DNA from: Gaiella occulta
Lineage (GTDB): Bacteria > Actinomycetota > Thermoleophilia > Gaiellales > Gaiellaceae
NCBI RefSeq assembly: GCF_003351045.1
Contig: NZ_QQZY01000006.1
Location: 62,001 to 126,000, forward strand
Length of the DNA: 64,000 nucleotides
Direction: 5' to 3'
Shown: positions 35,103 to 43,514 of the stretch, piece by piece
Position numbering within the stretch: the stretch's first letter is position 1
Layout of the letters: each line of letters opens with the position of its first letter
Notes under the pieces: model-generated
Seen by the model: the letters and a program-made list of their open reading frames with translations, nothing else
What the model was told of the DNA's origin: nothing
Databases searched by the model: none
Translations under genes and position numbers: made by a program

Positions 35103-36455
35103 CTACCCTCGCATCAGCTCGGCGACCCGGAACGCGAGATCGAGCGACTGGCGCGCGTTCAGGCGAGGGTCGCAGAGCGTCTCGTAGCGATGGTCGAGCT
35201 GCTCCTCGAGCACCGCCTCGGCGCCGCCGAGGCACTCGGTCACGTCCTCGCCGGTGATCTCGAGGTGGACGCCGCCGGGCCACGTTCCGACGGCCCGGTG
35301 CGCGGCGAAGAACCCCTCGATCTCGCGCATGACGTCGTCGAAGCGCCGCGTCTTCACGCCCGAGGCGGTCCTGAAGACGTTCGCGTGCATCGGGTCGCAC
35401 GCCCACACGACCGGGATCCCGCTCTCGCGTACGGCGCGCAGGAGCGGCGGCAGCAGCTCCCGCACCCGGTCTGCGCCCATGCGCGCGATCAGCGTCAGGC
35501 GGCCGGGCAGGCGGCGCGGGTTGAGCCGCTCGCACAGCGCCACCACCTCGTCGGCGGTGGCGGCCGGGCCGAGCTTCACCCCGATCGGGTTGTGCACGCC
35601 GGAGAAGAACTCGACGTGCGCGCCGTCGAGCTCGCGCGTGCGCTCGCCGATCCAGAGCATGTGGGCGGAGCACGCGTACCAGTCGCCCGTGAGCGAGTCC
35701 TTGCGCGTGAGCGGCTCCTCGTAGTCGAGAAGCAGGCCCTCGTGGCTCGTCCACACGTCGACCTCGTGCAGGGAGCGCTCCGCGGCGAGGTCGATCCCGC
35801 ACGCCTGCATGAACGCGAGGGCGCGGCCGATCTCGTCGGCGAGCTGCTCGTAGCGCTGTCCCGCGCTCGAGCTGGCGACGAACTCCTTGTTCCACGTGTG
35901 CACCTGCGTGATGTCGGCGAAGCCGCCCTTCGTGTAGGCACGCAGCAGGTTGAGGGTCGACGCGGCCTGGTAGTAGCCCTGCACGATCCGCTCCGGGTCG
36001 GGCACGCGCGCGGCGGCGTCCGCCTCGTCGGAGTGCACCGTGTGCCCCCGGAACGACGGCAGCTCGACGCCGTCGACGATCTCCGTGTCGGCGCTGCGCG
36101 GCTTCGCGAACTGGCCGGCCACCCTCCCCACCTTCACGACCGGCAGCGACGCGCCGAAGGTGAGCACGGCGGACATCTGCAGCAGCACCTTCAGCTTCTC
36201 GCGGATCGGGATCGGCGACACCTCGCGGAACGACTCGACGCAGTCGCCCGCCTGCAGCAGCAGCGCGCGCCCCTCGGCCACCTCGCCGAGGCCGTGCAGC
36301 AGCTTCCGCGCCTCGCCGGCGAACACGAGCGGCGGCATGCCGCGCAGCCGCTCGCGCACGGCGGCGAGCGCGGCCGCGTCGGGCCATGCCGGCTGCTGAC
36401 CGGCCGGCAGGGCGCGCCACGAGGCGGGGCTCCAGGTGGGCTCGGTGACCGCCAT
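35103..36455 (-). CDS. aroG: Class II 3-deoxy-D-arabino-heptulosonate-7-phosphate synthase
   Basis: The first enzyme of the shikimate pathway, of the plant-like class II type typical of actinobacteria. The 450-residue protein has LPPLVFAGEARKLL-like opening (MPPLVFAGEARKLLHGLGEV), LLLQAGDCVESF with the metal Cys, KVGRVAGQFAKPRS, SHEGLLLDYEEPLTR, GVHNPIGVKLGP, VWACDPMHAN and HLEITGEDVTECLGG. A TACACT hexamer (36463-36468 on this strand) ends seven bases before the ATG. It is divergent from trpS across an inverted repeat, and with tyrA and aroA forms an aromatic amino-acid operon. Confidence 0.95.
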   Translation of the reverse strand: MAVTEPTWSPASWRALPAGQQPAWPDAAALAAVRERLRGMPPLVFAGEARKLLHGLGEVAEGRALLLQAGDCVESFREVSPIPIREKLKVLLQMSAVLTFGASLPVVKVGRVAGQFAKPRSADTEIVDGVELPSFRGHTVHSDEADAAARVPDPERIVQGYYQAASTLNLLRAYTKGGFADITQVHTWNKEFVASSSAGQRYEQLADEIGRALAFMQACGIDLAAERSLHEVDVWTSHEGLLLDYEEPLTRKDSLTGDWYACSAHMLWIGERTRELDGAHVEFFSGVHNPIGVKLGPAATADEVVALCERLNPRRLPGRLTLIARMGADRVRELLPPLLRAVRESGIPVVWACDPMHANVFRTASGVKTRRFDDVMREIEGFFAAHRAVGTWPGGVHLEITGEDVTECLGGAEAVLEEQLDHRYETLCDPRLNARQSLDLAFRVAELMRG

Positions 36456-36474
36456 GGACGCCAGTGTAGTTGCG

Positions 36475-36505
36475 AGCCGTTTTGACGCTGCGCCTCAAAA
36501 CGGCT
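36475..36505. promoter_or_regulatory. Inverted-repeat operator candidate between aroG and trpS
   Basis: AGCCGTTTTGA (36475-36485) and TCAAAACGGCT (36495-36505) are perfect 11-base arms around a 9-base spacer. The left arm contains TTGACG (36482-36487, using one spacer base), and TAGATA (36505-36510) begins 17 bases later, a good sigma-70-like promoter for trpS. The palindrome therefore covers the -35 and touches the -10, as an operator would. The divergent genes both concern aromatic amino acids. Confidence 0.65.
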
Positions 36506-36520
36506 AGATAGACGGCTCCC

Positions 36521-37504
36521 ATGCGCATCTTCTCCGGCATCAAGCCGAGCGGCGATCCGACGCTCGGCAACTACTCGGGCGGCTTCCGCCAGTACGCGGC
36601 GACCCAGGAAATGGGCGACGCCTACTTCTGCATCGTCGACCTCCATGCGATCACGGTGGAGTACGACCCGGCCGACCTGCACGAGCGCACGCTCGACCTG
36701 TTCGCGATGCTCGTCGCCACCGGCCTCGACCCCGATCGCTCGACCGTGTTCGCGCAGAGCCACGTGACGGCCCACGCCGAGGCGAGCTGGCTGCTGTCGG
36801 CGGTCACGAGCTACGGCCAGCTCGGCCGCATGACGCAGTTCAAGGAGAAGGGCAGCCGGCAGGATTTCGTGTCGGCGGCGCTCTTCAACTATCCGATCCT
36901 GATGTCCGGCGACATCCTGCTCTACCAGGCCGACATCGTCCCCATCGGGGACGACCAGCGGCAGCACCTGGAGCTCGCGCGCGACGTCGCCGAGCGCTTC
37001 AACACGCGCTTCGGCGAGGTGTTCACCGTGCCGGAGGGCGTGTACCCGGAGGTCGGGGCGCGGATCATGGACCTGCAGGATCCGCTCGGCAAGATGGGCA
37101 AGACCGGCAGCTCCGAGCAGGGAACGGTGCGGCTGCTGGACGCGCCCGACGCGATCCGGCGCAAGTTCAGGACGGCCGTCACCGACTCCGGGCGCGAGGT
37201 GCGCCGCGGACCCGACAAGCCGGGGATCTCGAACCTGATCGACATCATGTCCGTGGCGACGGGGACGACGCCGGACGCGGTCGAGGCGGAGTACGGCGAC
37301 GCCGGCTACGGCGCCTTCAAGCAGGCGGTCGGCGAGGCCGTCGTCGCGCTGCTCGAGCCGGTCCAGCAGCGCTACGCCGAGCTGCGCGGCGACGACGGCG
37401 AGCTGCTGCGGCTGCTCGGGCAGGGCGCCGAGAAGGCGCGGGCGGCCTCCGCGCCGACGCTCGAGCGCATGTACGAGGCGATGGGGTTCGCCCGCCTGCG
37501 CTGA
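36521..37504 (+). CDS. trpS: Tryptophanyl-tRNA synthetase
   Basis: TrpS charges tRNA-Trp. The 327-residue class I synthetase begins MRIFSGIKPSGDPTLGNYSG with the HIGH-equivalent TLGNY and has the KMSKS-equivalent KMGKTGSSEQG near residue 193. Length matches the bacterial family. The start lies 10 bases after TAGATA with no ribosome site, so the transcript is short-leadered or leaderless. It is read opposite to the flanking genes and converges with rluB. Confidence 0.96.
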   Translation: MRIFSGIKPSGDPTLGNYSGGFRQYAATQEMGDAYFCIVDLHAITVEYDPADLHERTLDLFAMLVATGLDPDRSTVFAQSHVTAHAEASWLLSAVTSYGQLGRMTQFKEKGSRQDFVSAALFNYPILMSGDILLYQADIVPIGDDQRQHLELARDVAERFNTRFGEVFTVPEGVYPEVGARIMDLQDPLGKMGKTGSSEQGTVRLLDAPDAIRRKFRTAVTDSGREVRRGPDKPGISNLIDIMSVATGTTPDAVEAEYGDAGYGAFKQAVGEAVVALLEPVQQRYAELRGDDGELLRLLGQGAEKARAASAPTLERMYEAMGFARLR

Positions 37505-37534
37505 CGAGCAGGGATCGCCGTCGCGCGGGCGCCG

Positions 37535-38230
37535 CTACGCCATGCCGACCAGGCGCCGCAGCGCGTCGACCTCGTCGCGGGTGAGCTCACGCCAGGCGCC
37601 CACCTCGAGCCCCTTCAGGTCGAGGCCCGCGTAGCCGCTGCGATGCAGCCGCCGCACCGGGTGCCCGACCGCGTCGCACATCCGCCGCACCTGACGGTTC
37701 CTGCCCTCGTGCAGGACGAGCTCGAGGCGGGCGCGGCCGAGGCGTCGCACCCGGGCGGGCGCGGTGACGCCGTCCTCGAGGGCGACCCCGCTTGCGAGGC
37801 GCAGGATCGTCTCGGCGGACGGCTCTCCCTCGACGTCGGCGACGTAGGTCTTCTCGACCCCGTAGCGCGGATGGGCGAGCCGGTGCGCGAGGTCGCCGTC
37901 GTTGCTGAGCAGGAGCGCGCCCGTCGTGTCGATGTCGAGGCGCCCGACGGGGACGACGCGCGCGTCATGACCGACGATGTCGACCACGGTGGGCCGCCCC
38001 TGCGGGTCGCGCGCGGTCGTGACGACGCCGGGCGGCTTGTGCAGCAGCACGTGGGCGAGCGGCTGCTTCCCCACCTCGACGCCGTCCACCTCGACCCGGT
38101 CGCCGGCCGCGACGAACGTGCCCGGCTCGCCGGGAGCGCCGTTGACCCGCACGCGACCCGCCCTGATCAGCGCATCGGCGCCGCGGCGCGACGCGACGCC
38201 CGCGCGGGCGAGATAGCGGTTCAGTCGCAC
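37535..38230 (-). CDS. rluB: 23S rRNA pseudouridine synthase, RluB family
   Basis: A 231-residue RsuA/RluB-type pseudouridine synthase. It has an S4 RNA-binding domain (RLNRYLARAGVASRRGADALI) and then the catalytic GRLDIDTTGALLLSNDGDLAH with the essential Asp, KTYVADVEG and EGRNRQVRRMCDAVGHPV. The likely target is U2605 of 23S rRNA by homology. The GTG start is six bases after GAGAAT, a leaderless-type -10. It usually follows scpB directly; here an aminopeptidase and a DJ-1 gene lie between. Confidence 0.93.
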   Translation of the reverse strand: MRLNRYLARAGVASRRGADALIRAGRVRVNGAPGEPGTFVAAGDRVEVDGVEVGKQPLAHVLLHKPPGVVTTARDPQGRPTVVDIVGHDARVVPVGRLDIDTTGALLLSNDGDLAHRLAHPRYGVEKTYVADVEGEPSAETILRLASGVALEDGVTAPARVRRLGRARLELVLHEGRNRQVRRMCDAVGHPVRRLHRSGYAGLDLKGLEVGAWRELTRDEVDALRRLVGMA

Positions 38231-38267
38231 CGCCGCATTCTCGCCTGCTTCGACTACTCTCCGCGCG

Positions 38268-39473
38268 ATGCGCGACTACGCGGAGTGGGCACGCGGGCTC
38301 GCCGACCTCGTCGTCGGCTTCGGCGCCAACGTGCAGGCGGGGCAGATCCTCGGCGTCACGACGTACGTGGGCAAGGAGCAGGTCGCGCGCGAGATCGCCC
38401 GCGCCGCGTACGCGCGCGGCGCCCGCTACGTCGACGTCGTCACGTTCGACAACTGGGTGAAGCGCGAGCGCCTGCTCGGCGCCCCCGAGGACTCCCTCGA
38501 CTTCATCCCGCCGTGGATGCTCGACCGCCTGCGCTGGCTCGCCGCCGAGCACGGCGCACGCATCGCGCTGAGCGGACCGCAGGCCCCGGCCGCGCTGCGC
38601 GGGATCGCGCCGGAGCGGATGGGGCGAGATCTGCTGCCGTACCTGCCGGAGGTCGGCCGGGTCGTCAACGAGCGCGTGACGAACTGGTGCACGATCCCGG
38701 CACCGACGGCCGACTGGGCGGAGATCGTCTACCCCGGCCTGCGGCGCGACGAGGCGCTCGAGCGCCTGTGGCAGGCGGTCGCGCACATCTGCCGCCTCGA
38801 CGCGGACGACCCCGCGCAGGCCTGGCGCGACCGCATGGCGACCGTGCGCGCGAGCGCCGACCGCATCACGCAGCGCCGCTTCGACGCGATGCGGCTGCAC
38901 GGCCCCGGCACCGACCTCACCGTCGGCCTGTTTCGCTCCTCGATCTGGCACGCGGCCGAGTTCGTGACGGTGGACGGCATCGAGCACTTCCCGAACATCC
39001 CGAGCGAGGAGACCTTCACCACCCCGGATCCGGAGCGTGTGGACGGCTACGTCAGCGCGACGCTGCCGCTCGAACTGTACGGGTCGGTGATCCGGGGCAT
39101 CCGCGTCGAGTTCGAGGGTGGCCGGGCGGTGCGCATCGACGCCGACGAGAACGCGGAGGCGCTGCGCAGCGCCTGCGCGAAGGACGACGGCGGCACGCGG
39201 CTGGGCGAGATCGCGCTCGTGGACGGCGCCGGCCGCATCGGCCCGCTCGGGACGGTCTTCTACGACACGCTGATCGACGAGAACGCCGCCAGCCACATCG
39301 CGCTCGGCTCGGGCTACGACCTTGCCGTCGAGGACGAGGCCGACAAGGCGCGCGTCAACCGCAGCCAGATCCACATCGACTTCATGGTCGGCAGCCCGGC
39401 GCTCCGCGTCGACGGGATCACGCACGCGGGCGAGCACGTTCCCGTGCTCCGCGACGGGGCCTGGGCAATCTGA
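38268..39473 (+). CDS. M29-family (thermophilic) metallo-aminopeptidase
   Basis: A 401-residue cytosolic aminopeptidase of family M29 (AmpS/aminopeptidase T). The C-terminal catalytic half contains NIPSEETFTTPDPERVDG, with the metal-ligand Glu, FYDTLIDENAASHIALGSGY with Glu and His ligands, and QIHIDFMVGS with His and Asp ligands. TACTCT ends seven bases before the ATG, back to back with the rluB promoter. It is on the opposite strand from the scp/rluB block and appears inserted there. Confidence 0.93.
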   Translation: MRDYAEWARGLADLVVGFGANVQAGQILGVTTYVGKEQVAREIARAAYARGARYVDVVTFDNWVKRERLLGAPEDSLDFIPPWMLDRLRWLAAEHGARIALSGPQAPAALRGIAPERMGRDLLPYLPEVGRVVNERVTNWCTIPAPTADWAEIVYPGLRRDEALERLWQAVAHICRLDADDPAQAWRDRMATVRASADRITQRRFDAMRLHGPGTDLTVGLFRSSIWHAAEFVTVDGIEHFPNIPSEETFTTPDPERVDGYVSATLPLELYGSVIRGIRVEFEGGRAVRIDADENAEALRSACAKDDGGTRLGEIALVDGAGRIGPLGTVFYDTLIDENAASHIALGSGYDLAVEDEADKARVNRSQIHIDFMVGSPALRVDGITHAGEHVPVLRDGAWAI

Positions 39474-39476
39474 GCT

Positions 39477-39494
39477 CGGGCGCGGCGGCGCCCG
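39477..39494. terminator. Short GC hairpin between convergent genes
   Basis: CGGGCGC-GGCG-GCGCCCG forms a perfect seven-pair stem with a four-base loop just after the aminopeptidase stop and before the DJ-1 stop on the other strand. No T tract follows, so termination strength is uncertain. Confidence 0.45.
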
Positions 39495-39509
39495 CTGCGC
39501 CGGGACCGC

Positions 39510-40094
39510 TCAGACCGGCGGGTCCGGGTCGTACTGGATGTAGCGGCGCACCTCGCGTGCGCGCTCGACCGAGTGCAGGCGCGCGACCAGGTGGAGCGCC
39601 ATGTCGATGCCGGCGGAGACGCCTGCCGCGGTGACGACGTCGCCGTCGTCGACGAAGCGGTCGTCGCGGCGCGCCTCGATCGTCGGGTCGAGCTCGAGCA
39701 GCAGATCGAACGCCGACCAGTGGGTGGCTGCGGGGCGGCCACGAAGCAGGCCGGCCGCGGCGAGCACGAGCGACCCCGTGCACACGCTCGCGACCACCTG
39801 CGCCTGCGCCGAGCACGCGCGCGTCCATGCGAGGGCGGCGCCGTCCTCGAGCAGGGCGCGGGTGCCGTGCCCGCCGGGGACGAGCAGGACGTCGAACGGC
39901 GGCGCCGACTGCCAGCTGTGGTCGGGCAGGACGCGCAGGCCCTTCGCGCAGGCTACGGGCGTATCGTCGCGCGCGACGGTGAGCACCGCTGCGCCGTCGT
40001 CGGGCCAGCGCTGCGCCCACGCGGCGAGCACCTCCCACGGCCCCGCCCAGTCGAGCTCCTCGGCACCGTCGAAGAGGAAGACGCCGATGTTCAT
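39510..40094 (-). CDS. DJ-1/PfpI-family protein
   Basis: A 194-residue class I glutamine amidotransferase-like protein: MNIGVFLFDGAEELDWAGP at the start, DVLLVPGGHGTR, and the nucleophile elbow VASVCTGSLVLAAAGLL with Cys near residue 103, followed by ATHWSAFDLL. This layout fits the isonitrile-hydratase/AraC-amidotransferase-like branch, with the His/Trp pair after the elbow. No DNA-binding domain is attached. A GAGGGA ribosome site is present, and it starts 14 bases after the scpB stop. The substrate is unknown. Confidence 0.88.
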   Translation of the reverse strand: MNIGVFLFDGAEELDWAGPWEVLAAWAQRWPDDGAAVLTVARDDTPVACAKGLRVLPDHSWQSAPPFDVLLVPGGHGTRALLEDGAALAWTRACSAQAQVVASVCTGSLVLAAAGLLRGRPAATHWSAFDLLLELDPTIEARRDDRFVDDGDVVTAAGVSAGIDMALHLVARLHSVERAREVRRYIQYDPDPPV

Positions 40095-40108
40095 GCGGTC
40101 CCTCGCTC

Positions 40109-40711
40109 CTACGAGGCGCGTGCCTGGGCGACCTCGAGCAGCCGCCGGCGGATCGCCTCCTCGTCGGCGCCGACGTCGTCGAGCCGCGGCAGCGCCGCGA
40201 GGCTCTCGAGGCCGAATACGCGCTCGAACAGGGGCGTCACGCGGTAGCGCACGGCGCCGCCGGTACCGCTCTCGCGTCCGGCCTCGGCGATGAGGCCGCG
40301 CTCGACGAGCGACGCGACGGCCGAGTCGGCGGCGACGCCGCGGATGCGGGCTATCTCGGGGCGCGACACGGGGCCGAGGTAGGCGACGATGGCGACGGTC
40401 TCGAGTGCCGCCTGCGAGAGGCCGCGCTCGACGGGGCGCTCGAACAGGCGCGCACACGCCGCGGCCGCCTCGCGGGCGGCGCCGAACGCCCAGCCGCCGG
40501 CGACCTGCTGCAGCACGATGCCGCTGCGCCCCTCGCTGTAGCGCTCGCGCAGGAGGCCGAGCGCGGTCTCGACGCGCTCCGCGTCGTCGCCGCTGGCGTC
40601 GGCGAGCTCGTCGACGCTGAGCGGCTGCGACGCGACGACGAGCAGCGCCTCGACCGTGCGCGCGAGCGCGTCGACGGGGTTGGTCGAGATCAGGCGGAGC
40701 GGGCGGTCCAT
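40109..40711 (-). CDS. scpB: Segregation and condensation protein B
   Basis: ScpB is the winged-helix partner of ScpA in the SMC complex for chromosome compaction and segregation. The 200-residue protein shows VEALLVVASQPLSVDELAD, LVLQQVAGGW-like IVLQQVAGGWAFGA, LSQAALETVAIVAYLGPVSRPEIARIRGV and RYRVTPLFERVFGLESLAALP, the canonical ScpB order. ATG overlaps scpA by 22 bases. Confidence 0.95.
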   Translation of the reverse strand: MDRPLRLISTNPVDALARTVEALLVVASQPLSVDELADASGDDAERVETALGLLRERYSEGRSGIVLQQVAGGWAFGAAREAAAACARLFERPVERGLSQAALETVAIVAYLGPVSRPEIARIRGVAADSAVASLVERGLIAEAGRESGTGGAVRYRVTPLFERVFGLESLAALPRLDDVGADEEAIRRRLLEVAQARAS

Positions 40712-41448
40712 GCATGGATCCTTTCGTCGTCGGCGCGGGAAACCCTGATCGGCGCAAACGGCTGAGCCTGCGAGATCGCGATCTCACCGGTCTTGCGGAG
40801 CTCGAGCAGCGCGAGGAATGCGACGGCCTGCTCGACGCGCGACAGGCCCTGCACCTCGGCGTCGAAGTCGAAGCGGCGCCGGCGCTGCAGCACCGCGCGG
40901 AAGCGCTCGAGGAACCGCGACACGGGCGGGAAGCGCAGCGCCATGTGGGCGAGCGACACGCGCGGCGGCTCGACGGCGAGCGCGCGGATCGCCTCGGCGA
41001 GCCGCAGCGGCTGCTGCTCTGCCAGCCGCCGCTGCGGCTGCGGAGCGAGCGGAGCGGGCCCGAGGCGGAAGTAGCGGTCGCGTTCGGCCTCCAGGCGCTC
41101 GCGCAGGAACGCAGACGCCTGCTTCATGCGCCGGTACTCGGCCAGGCGCCGTGCGAGCTCCTCCGCCGCCTCTTCGGGCTCGAGGTCGGCGAGCTCCGCC
41201 TCCTCCTCGGGGAACAGCCGGCGCGCCTTCAGCTCGAGCAGCGCCGCGATGAGGATGAGGAACTCGCCGCACGCGTCGAGATCGAGCCGGTCGCGCTCGG
41301 CGAGCCGCTCGACGAAAGCGACGACGATCGCGGCCATGTCGATCTCGGCAGGCTCGATCGCCTCTTTGAGCAGGAGCGTCAGCAGGAGGTCGAACGGGCC
41401 CTCGAAGGCGTCGAGGTCCAGATCGAGATCGCGGACGGCACTGGCCAC
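40690..41448 (-). CDS. scpA: Segregation and condensation protein A
   Basis: ScpA is the kleisin that bridges the SMC heads. The 252-residue protein opens with LDAFEGPFDLLLTLLLKEAI and has MAAIVVAFVERL, DACGEFLILIAALLELKARRLFP and a C-terminal winged helix (VEQAVAFLALLELRKTGEIAISQAQPF). GTG 41448 is six bases after TAGGGT (41455-41460 on this strand), which overlaps the lgt stop, so it can start its own leaderless mRNA. Confidence 0.94.
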   Translation of the reverse strand: MASAVRDLDLDLDAFEGPFDLLLTLLLKEAIEPAEIDMAAIVVAFVERLAERDRLDLDACGEFLILIAALLELKARRLFPEEEAELADLEPEEAAEELARRLAEYRRMKQASAFLRERLEAERDRYFRLGPAPLAPQPQRRLAEQQPLRLAEAIRALAVEPPRVSLAHMALRFPPVSRFLERFRAVLQRRRRFDFDAEVQGLSRVEQAVAFLALLELRKTGEIAISQAQPFAPIRVSRADDERIHAWTARSA

Positions 41449-41457
41449 CCGGCGACC

Positions 41458-42336
41458 CTAGCGGCCCCGTCGGACACGGCCCGACCCGGGAACGGCCATC
41501 TTCGGGCCCGTCGGGACGGACGTGTGCGGCGGCCGCCCGCGCCGCTGCGAGAGCCAGAACCACACGATCCCCGCGACGAGGCCGAGCCCCGAGACCCACG
41601 TGTTCACGCGCAGGCCGAGGATGTGGTTGGCGGGATCGACGCGCAGCAGCTCGACCCAGAAGCGGCCGAAGCACCAGAGCACGACGTAGAGCGCGAACAG
41701 GCCGGGCGGGCGGGGCCGGCGGCGGCGCTCGATCACGTAGACGAGCAGGGCGGCAGCGAGCAGATCCCAGAGCAGCTCGTAGAGGAACGTCGGATGGAAC
41801 GTCGCCCGGTCGAGGTAGGCGAGCGGCCGGTTGACCGGATCGATCTCGAGACCCCACGGCAGGTCGGTGGGCTTGCCGAAGAGCTCCTGGTTCCACCAGT
41901 TGCCGATGCGTCCCACCGCCTGGGCGACGAGCAGGCCGGGCGCGAGGGTGTCGGCGAGGAGCCACACGTCGGCGCCCGCGCGCCGCGCGATGATGCCGCC
42001 GACGAGGCAGCCTGCCGCGACCCCGCCCCAGATGCCGAGGCCGCCCTTCCAGATCGCAAACGGCCCCCACCACTGGTCGGGCACCTGGTTCCAGCTCGTG
42101 GCGAGGTGGTAGAGGCGGGCTCCCACGATGCCGGCGCCGACACCCCAGATCGCGAGCCGGAAGATCAGGTCCCAGTCGCCGCCGCGAGCAACCCAGCGCC
42201 TGCCGGTGATGACGACGCAGAGGCCGATCGCGGCGAGCAGCGTCAGCCCGTACATGTGGATCGTCAGCGGCCCGAGATCGAGCGTGCCGTTCGACGGCGA
42301 GGGGATCGACGCGAGGAGATGCATCTGCTGAGACAT
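41458..42336 (-). CDS. lgt: Prolipoprotein diacylglyceryl transferase
   Basis: Lgt attaches diacylglycerol to the lipobox Cys of lipoproteins in the cytoplasmic membrane. The 292-residue membrane protein has about seven helices and the family signature GRIGNWWNQELFGKPTDLPW near residue 143 (GRxGNxxNxExxG). LYHLATSW and HPTFLYELLWDL are also typical. A GGGGAG ribosome site precedes ATG 42336. ATG 42324 is an alternative. It serves lipoproteins such as FbpA and the 54235 product. Confidence 0.95.
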   Translation of the reverse strand: MSQQMHLLASIPSPSNGTLDLGPLTIHMYGLTLLAAIGLCVVITGRRWVARGGDWDLIFRLAIWGVGAGIVGARLYHLATSWNQVPDQWWGPFAIWKGGLGIWGGVAAGCLVGGIIARRAGADVWLLADTLAPGLLVAQAVGRIGNWWNQELFGKPTDLPWGLEIDPVNRPLAYLDRATFHPTFLYELLWDLLAAALLVYVIERRRRPRPPGLFALYVVLWCFGRFWVELLRVDPANHILGLRVNTWVSGLGLVAGIVWFWLSQRRGRPPHTSVPTGPKMAVPGSGRVRRGR

Positions 42337-42380
42337 TCTCCCCGACGGGGAGGACGCCTTCCCGCCGAGCGTCTCTGCCG

Positions 42381-42417
42381 CACCCCCGGCGCCCGGCTAC
42401 GGCGGGCACCGGGGGTG
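42381..42417 (-). terminator. Long GC-rich hairpin downstream of the 42432 gene
   Basis: CACCCCCGGCGCCC (42381-42394) and GGGCACCGGGGGTG (42404-42417) pair over 14 positions with one G-T wobble and a nine-base loop. It lies just after the stop of the small minus-strand gene and before lgt. No T run follows. Confidence 0.6.
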
Positions 42418-42431
42418 GGGACGCATCGGAT

Positions 42432-42635
42432 CTACAGCAGGATCTGGAGGGCGAGGTCGATCGAGCAGCCGGCCTCGAGCAGGTGCGTCGCGAGGTGCAG
42501 GTCGACCTCGTGCGAGGCGGCGAGCACCGCGGCCGACTCGTGGTCGTAGCCGGCGCGCACGAGCGACTCCGCGCGCCAGCGCTCGACCATCTCGAGCTCG
42601 AGGTCGGGGCCGGTTTGGAGATTCGCCGTTGACAT
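42432..42635 (-). CDS. Conserved-looking small helical protein
   Basis: A 67-residue acidic, all-helical protein of unknown function (LEMVERWRAESLVRAGYDHE, then AAVLAASHEVDLHLATHLLE and CSIDLALQILL). It has no membrane segment or metal motif. Short proteins of this type, with RAGYD and a final ALQILL, are familiar next to housekeeping genes in deep-branching actinobacteria, from memory rather than a search. ATG 42635 is preceded by AGAGG. GTG 42641 would add two residues. A strong hairpin follows its stop. Confidence 0.65.
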   Translation of the reverse strand: MSTANLQTGPDLELEMVERWRAESLVRAGYDHESAAVLAASHEVDLHLATHLLEAGCSIDLALQILL

Positions 42636-42791
42636 CGTCACCTCTGCTAACGCATTGCCGTACCTGTGTATTCGGCCGACACGCCGAGTCGGATGTCCCC
42701 CTTCTACGGCATCCGTCTCAACGAATTGCGCACGTGCGGTGAGGACTTCGTAAAGACGCGGCCGCTTCCCTGCCGCGGACGCCGGTCTCGA

Positions 42792-43220
42792 TCAGCGCTC
42801 CAGCCAGGCGAGCAGCTCCCAGAACGGGTCTCCCGCCGGCGGCAGGTACGGCGGACGGCGCCTGCGTGCGCGCAGCTGCGCCCAGCTGACGTAGGAGCGC
42901 AGCCGGCGCCCGAGCCGCCGGCGCGTGGCGTCCGTCGGCTCGACCAGCGCTTCGCGCAGGGCGTAGCGCCACGCCGCCGCCTCCTTCTCGAGCCGCCTGC
43001 CCGAGCGGCCGTCGCCGACGAGATGCCCGATCTCGTGCAGGGCGACGAAGTAGCTGACCTGCCCGCGCACCGGTGGAATGCGGATCTCGAGCGACCGCTC
43101 GACGCGACCGTCGCGGTGGCGCACGCGTTTGCGGACGGCACGCCCGCGGCCGTCGCAGCGCGCGATACCGTGTCGAGCGCACAGCGCGGTCACGTGCACG
43201 TCGAGGTCTTCGCTGCGCAC
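42792..43220 (-). CDS. Small HEXXH putative metallopeptidase
   Basis: A 142-residue soluble protein with VALHEIGHLVGDGRSGRRLEKEAAAWRYAL, i.e. an HExxH zinc motif followed by a downstream Glu in a helix, as in ImmA/IrrE-type and related minimal zincins. The N-terminus has HVTALCARHGIARC. No signal peptide or regulator domain is visible. GTG 43220 is six bases after TAGGCT (43227-43232), a leaderless arrangement. Substrate and role are unknown; ImmA-like proteins often cleave repressors, but no partner is adjacent. Confidence 0.72.
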   Translation of the reverse strand: MRSEDLDVHVTALCARHGIARCDGRGRAVRKRVRHRDGRVERSLEIRIPPVRGQVSYFVALHEIGHLVGDGRSGRRLEKEAAAWRYALREALVEPTDATRRRLGRRLRSYVSWAQLRARRRRPPYLPPAGDPFWELLAWLER

Positions 43221-43274
43221 GGGTCGAGCCTACGCACGCGGGCCGACGGCACCGCGCCCGTACAATCCCGCCCC

Positions 43275-43514
43275 GTGATCGCCCTCGCCTCGGGTCTCGC
43301 GCTGCTGATCGGCTGGCGCTACGGCTTCTCGCGCCGCTCTCTCGAGCTCGCCTCGGCCACGTTCGCGGTCGTGCTGGCGCTGCAGACGATCGGGCTCGTG
43401 CTCTCCGGCGGCGAGGCGGCGGGGAGCTACTGGGCGATCGTGTCCGTGATCGCGGCGGCCTGGGTCGCGTGCGTGTTCGTGGGCGACCGTGTCCGCCGGC
43501 TCCTGCGCGGCTGA
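43275..43514 (+). CDS. Small three-helix membrane protein
   Basis: A 79-residue hydrophobic protein with three predicted membrane helices (IALASGLALLIGW, LASATFAVVLALQTIGLVLS, WAIVSVIAAAWVACVFVG) and a basic end RVRRLLRG. GTG 43275 lies eight bases after TACAAT (43261-43266). It is divergent from the HEXXH gene, with back-to-back promoters. No family is recognised. Confidence 0.6.
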   Translation: MIALASGLALLIGWRYGFSRRSLELASATFAVVLALQTIGLVLSGGEAAGSYWAIVSVIAAAWVACVFVGDRVRRLLRG

